Source: CATOSK01 sp963665735 (GTDB lineage: Bacteria; Chloroflexota; Dehalococcoidia; Lucifugimonadales; UBA3495). From it: a DNA stretch of 64,000 nucleotides. A program made the position numbers and the translations under genes. Under the pieces are notes generated by a model. The model was not told the origin of the DNA. It made no database searches and was given only the letters and a program-made list of their open reading frames with translations. Position 1 is the stretch's first letter. The number at the start of each line of letters is the position of its first letter. The stretch covers positions 868,001 through 932,000 of the forward strand of contig OY762444.1 of NCBI GenBank assembly GCA_963665735.1, read 5' to 3'. This document shows positions 61,741-64,000 of the stretch, piece after piece.

Positions 61741-62183
61741 TCCACCCCCACCACATCGAAGAGTACCTGGCCCGACGCTACGGCAAAGAGGGCGGGATCA
61801 TAGTCCGGGACCCGGAACACCCCGGAAGGCTCCGGGAGTGGGACCGGCGGGACACCGAGAGCCTGTGCCAATGGCTGGAAGGACGGGAATCCCCGGCAGC
61901 CCAGCACCGGATCTGTCTCAGCCAGAAGCAGGCCGCCGAGGCCCTGGGCGTCGCCGTGCAGACGGTGCAGGACTGGCTGAGAAGAGACCGGAATCCCCTG
62001 CCCCACGTCAGGGAGGGCCGGAGGGTCATCATCCCCCGGGCCGCGCTGCTCGCCTGGATGGAAGAGGAATCCTCCCCCGGCGCCAGGAGCAGGCCGCCCC
62101 CCGACGGGGCGGGGTTGGGCGGCAATCCCGGCCAGGACGAGAAAACCCGCTCCGCGTTTCGAGCCGACGGAGCGGGTCCATAG
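61737..62183 (+). CDS. Excisionase/MerR-type HTH protein
   Basis: 148 residues. An N-terminal part (HIEEYLARRYGKEGGIIVRD) with no known match precedes a HTH_17-type domain: LSQKQAAEALGVAVQTVQDW, VREGRRVIIPRAALLAWMEE. It starts within the stop of the previous gene, so the two are coupled. Probable DNA-binding regulator or directionality factor. Confidence 0.7.
   Translation: MIHPHHIEEYLARRYGKEGGIIVRDPEHPGRLREWDRRDTESLCQWLEGRESPAAQHRICLSQKQAAEALGVAVQTVQDWLRRDRNPLPHVREGRRVIIPRAALLAWMEEESSPGARSRPPPDGAGLGGNPGQDEKTRSAFRADGAGP
62145..62177 (-). terminator. 10-bp hairpin at the end of the HTH gene
   Basis: ACCCGCTCCG (62145-62154) pairs perfectly with CGGAGCGGGT (62168-62177). Read on the minus strand it is followed by TTTTC, so it would stop leftward transcripts; on the plus strand it lacks a T tract. 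Confidence 0.4.
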
Positions 62184-62288
62184 AGCGAGAGACGACACAT
62201 TCTCTGCGTACTCCTGTTTTGATTCTAGCACCCTTTCCGGGAAACCTGCAACACATAACTCAAGCGCACACAGCGGAGTTCTCAACGA

Positions 62289-63752
62289 ATGACCACCACT
62301 GGAAATAAAACCGTTCCCTGGGAGCACCAGGTTCGGGCCGGCGAGTTCATCGCCGACAAGCCCGGGGCCATGCTGGCCCTCGAAATGGGATGCGGGAAAA
62401 CGTACATCGCCATCAATCACATGGAGCGCCTGGACGCCCGCCGCACCCTCATCCTGGCTCCCCTGTCCGTGGTAGACCACGTCTGGCCGGGGGAGATAAG
62501 GAAACACGGAACCCGGGACAACGTCACCGTCATACCCCTGGGTTCCCGGGGAACCGTGGCTGACAAGCGACGCATCGCCGTCGAGAAACTGGCCCTGGCC
62601 ACCGCCCGCAAGGGGCCCGCCGTCGTCATCGTCAACTACGAGTCGGCCTTCCGCGAACCCCTGGCCTCCTTTCTGAAGGAAATCCGCTGGGACCTGTTCG
62701 TCATGGACGAGTCCCACCGCATCAAGAACGCCGCCGGCAAGACCAGCCGGTTCGCCAGCCAGGTGGCCGACCGCTCCGCCCGGCGGCTGGCCCTCACCGG
62801 CACCCCCATGCCCCACAGCCCCCTGGACATCTACGCCCAGTACCGGGCCATCGACAAGAGCGTCTTCGGCGTCAACCACCAGTTGTTCAAGACCCGATAC
62901 GCCGAGACCCGCATCGTGGGAAAACCGGTGGTCAAGCGGAATCCCGACGGGACCGCCGAAGTCCGCTACCCCGAGGAGGTGGTCGGCTACCAGAACCTGG
63001 AGGAGCTGAACGAGAAGTTCTACCGGCTGGCCTTCCGGGTGACCGCCGACCAGGTGCTGGACCTGCCCGGGGCCATTGAGACCTACGCCCACGTGGAGCT
63101 GGGAGCTAAGGCCCGCCGCCTCTACAACCAGATGGCCCGGGGATTCATGGCCGAACTGGACAGCGGCGAGAAGGTCACCGCCCAGAACGCCCTGAGCCGG
63201 CTGCTCCGGTTCCAGCAGCTGACCTCCGGGTTCGCCGTCACCGAGGACGGCAAGGTTCTCGACGTGGACCAGGCCAAGCGGCAGGCTTTGGAGGACATCC
63301 TGGACGGGCTTTCCCCGCGGGAGCCGGTGGTCGTATTCGGCCACTTCCATGCCGACCTGGACGCCGTCGCCGCGGTCTCGGAAAAGCTCAAGCGGCCCTG
63401 CTACGAAATATCCGGCCGGGTCAAGGACCTGGAGGAGTGGCGGGAGCGGGGCGGAACCCTGGCGGTGCAGATCCAGGCGGGGGGCCAGGGATTGGACCTG
63501 ACCGCCGCCCACTACTGCATCTACTACAGCCTGGGATTCAGCCTGGGCGACTACCAGCAGAGCCTGGCTCGCCTGAGAAGGCCCGGCCAGACCAGCATGG
63601 TGGACTACATCCACCTGGTGGCCAAACACACCGTGGACGAGATCGTCGTCCGGGCCCTGGAGAACAAGGAAGAGGTAATCAACCGGATACTGGAAACCCG
63701 GGACCTGACCAACGGCCAACTGAGGCCGGTTCCCGGACAGGAGGAGATATGA
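62289..63752 (+). CDS. Phage-type SNF2/superfamily 2 helicase
   Basis: 487 residues, compact SNF2 helicase: VPWEHQVRAGEFIADKPGAM (Q-region), LEMGCGKT (motif I, residues 31-38), ILAPLSVVDHVWPGEI (Ia), DESHRIKN (II, about 139), LALTGTPMP (III, about 167), VFGHFHADLDAV (IV), QIQAGGQGLDLTAAHYCIYY (V), QSLARLRRPGQ (VI). No extra nuclease or zinc domains. Such enzymes are common in phage replication modules. ATGA overlap with the next gene. Confidence 0.9.
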   Translation: MTTTGNKTVPWEHQVRAGEFIADKPGAMLALEMGCGKTYIAINHMERLDARRTLILAPLSVVDHVWPGEIRKHGTRDNVTVIPLGSRGTVADKRRIAVEKLALATARKGPAVVIVNYESAFREPLASFLKEIRWDLFVMDESHRIKNAAGKTSRFASQVADRSARRLALTGTPMPHSPLDIYAQYRAIDKSVFGVNHQLFKTRYAETRIVGKPVVKRNPDGTAEVRYPEEVVGYQNLEELNEKFYRLAFRVTADQVLDLPGAIETYAHVELGAKARRLYNQMARGFMAELDSGEKVTAQNALSRLLRFQQLTSGFAVTEDGKVLDVDQAKRQALEDILDGLSPREPVVVFGHFHADLDAVAAVSEKLKRPCYEISGRVKDLEEWRERGGTLAVQIQAGGQGLDLTAAHYCIYYSLGFSLGDYQQSLARLRRPGQTSMVDYIHLVAKHTVDEIVVRALENKEEVINRILETRDLTNGQLRPVPGQEEI

Positions 63753-64000
63753 CCCAGCAGAACGCCGCAGAACAGCAGGACCCCTTCGGCCCGCCGGAGG
63801 GGGCGCCGGCCCAACCCGTCAGCGTCAACATGAACATGATGATCCAGGAATTCATCGAGGTCGACCGGCGCATCCGGGAACTGGACGAGAAGTTGAAGGA
63901 GGAGAAGGCGACCCGGACCCGGATGGAGTCCATGGTGGCCGACCACTTCCTGATGAACAACATCAAGAACCAGAAGATGGCCGGCGGCCAGACCGTGTAC
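63749..64000 (+). CDS. Coiled-coil element protein, truncated by window edge
   Basis: The first 84 residues are visible: MTQQNAAEQQDPFGPPEGAP, VSVNMNMMIQEFIEVDRRIR, ELDEKLKEEKATRTRMESMV. The heptad-like charged run after residue 35 predicts a coiled coil. Its ATG lies in the stop of the helicase gene, with GGAGGAG just upstream. No family recognised; probably part of the element's replication module. Confidence 0.65.
   Translation, partial: MTQQNAAEQQDPFGPPEGAPAQPVSVNMNMMIQEFIEVDRRIRELDEKLKEEKATRTRMESMVADHFLMNNIKNQKMAGGQTVY

Noticed and set aside
61695..63719. 674-codon minus-strand frame
   Set aside because: Antisense to the SNF2-type helicase with its full motif set; no recognisable protein.

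Overview
This 64 kb window is GC-rich bacterial chromosome. Gene content suggests Chloroflexota, probably a Dehalococcoidia/SAR202-type lineage: a 47-residue DUF5679 zinc-ribbon protein, a HerA ATPase paired with a HAS-barrel protein, several luciferase-like flavin/F420 oxidoreductases, VOC, ThuA, cupin and gluconolactonase-like catabolic genes, and a very large secreted repeat protein. This is inference from gene families; no rRNA gene or intact tRNA gene was seen.

Layout. 1-1.1 kb: 3' end of a GmrSD-type (DUF262/DUF1524) restriction gene. 1.1-7.4 kb: pantothenate genes (panC on minus; a DUF2520 dehydrogenase overlapping panB on plus), HerA plus HAS-barrel protein, YtxH, DinB-like protein. 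7.6-13.2 kb: DedA membrane protein, GT4 glycosyltransferase, oligopeptidase B, amidohydrolase and a possible TIM-barrel protein. 13.3-18.4 kb: DUF5679 protein with promoter and terminators, serC, an 850-residue transketolase-like TPP enzyme, an LLM oxidoreductase. 18.5-20.7 kb: a graveyard of at least five frameshifted minus-strand genes (HNH nuclease, guanylate-kinase-like, others). 20.8-31.7 kb: one 3638-residue secreted protein of Calx-beta-like, Fn3 and other modules, followed by exported proteins up to 35 kb, including a PTPTPEP-linker protein ending in a dockerin-like loop. 35-38 kb: NudC and TPP-dependent E1 alpha/beta. 38.5-51.6 kb: a catabolic stretch (limonene-monooxygenase-like LLM, acyl-CoA dehydrogenase, VOC, ThuA, two cupins, hydrolase, methyltransferase, second LLM, CMD, SMP-30, GMC oxidoreductase) separated by REP/BIME-like paired inverted repeats.

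51.8-54.9 kb is the most interesting operon: two paralogous ferritin-like proteins plus an FmdB zinc ribbon and an SCP2-like protein. The first paralog has the full diiron ligand set; in the second, by my alignment, all four carboxylates are replaced while both histidines remain. That is the pattern of a catalytic/non-catalytic heteromeric diiron oxygenase. 55-59.5 kb: an MFS transporter, a fragment resembling a VirD4/TraG-type ATPase, a bacterial PH-domain membrane protein and an anchored TolB-like propeller.

At 59.9 kb a tRNA 3'-end fragment looks like an attachment site. To its right lies a prophage/integrative-element early region running off the window: AlpA-like regulator, S24-type repressor with operators and divergent promoters, two small HTH proteins, an SNF2-type helicase and the start of a coiled-coil protein.
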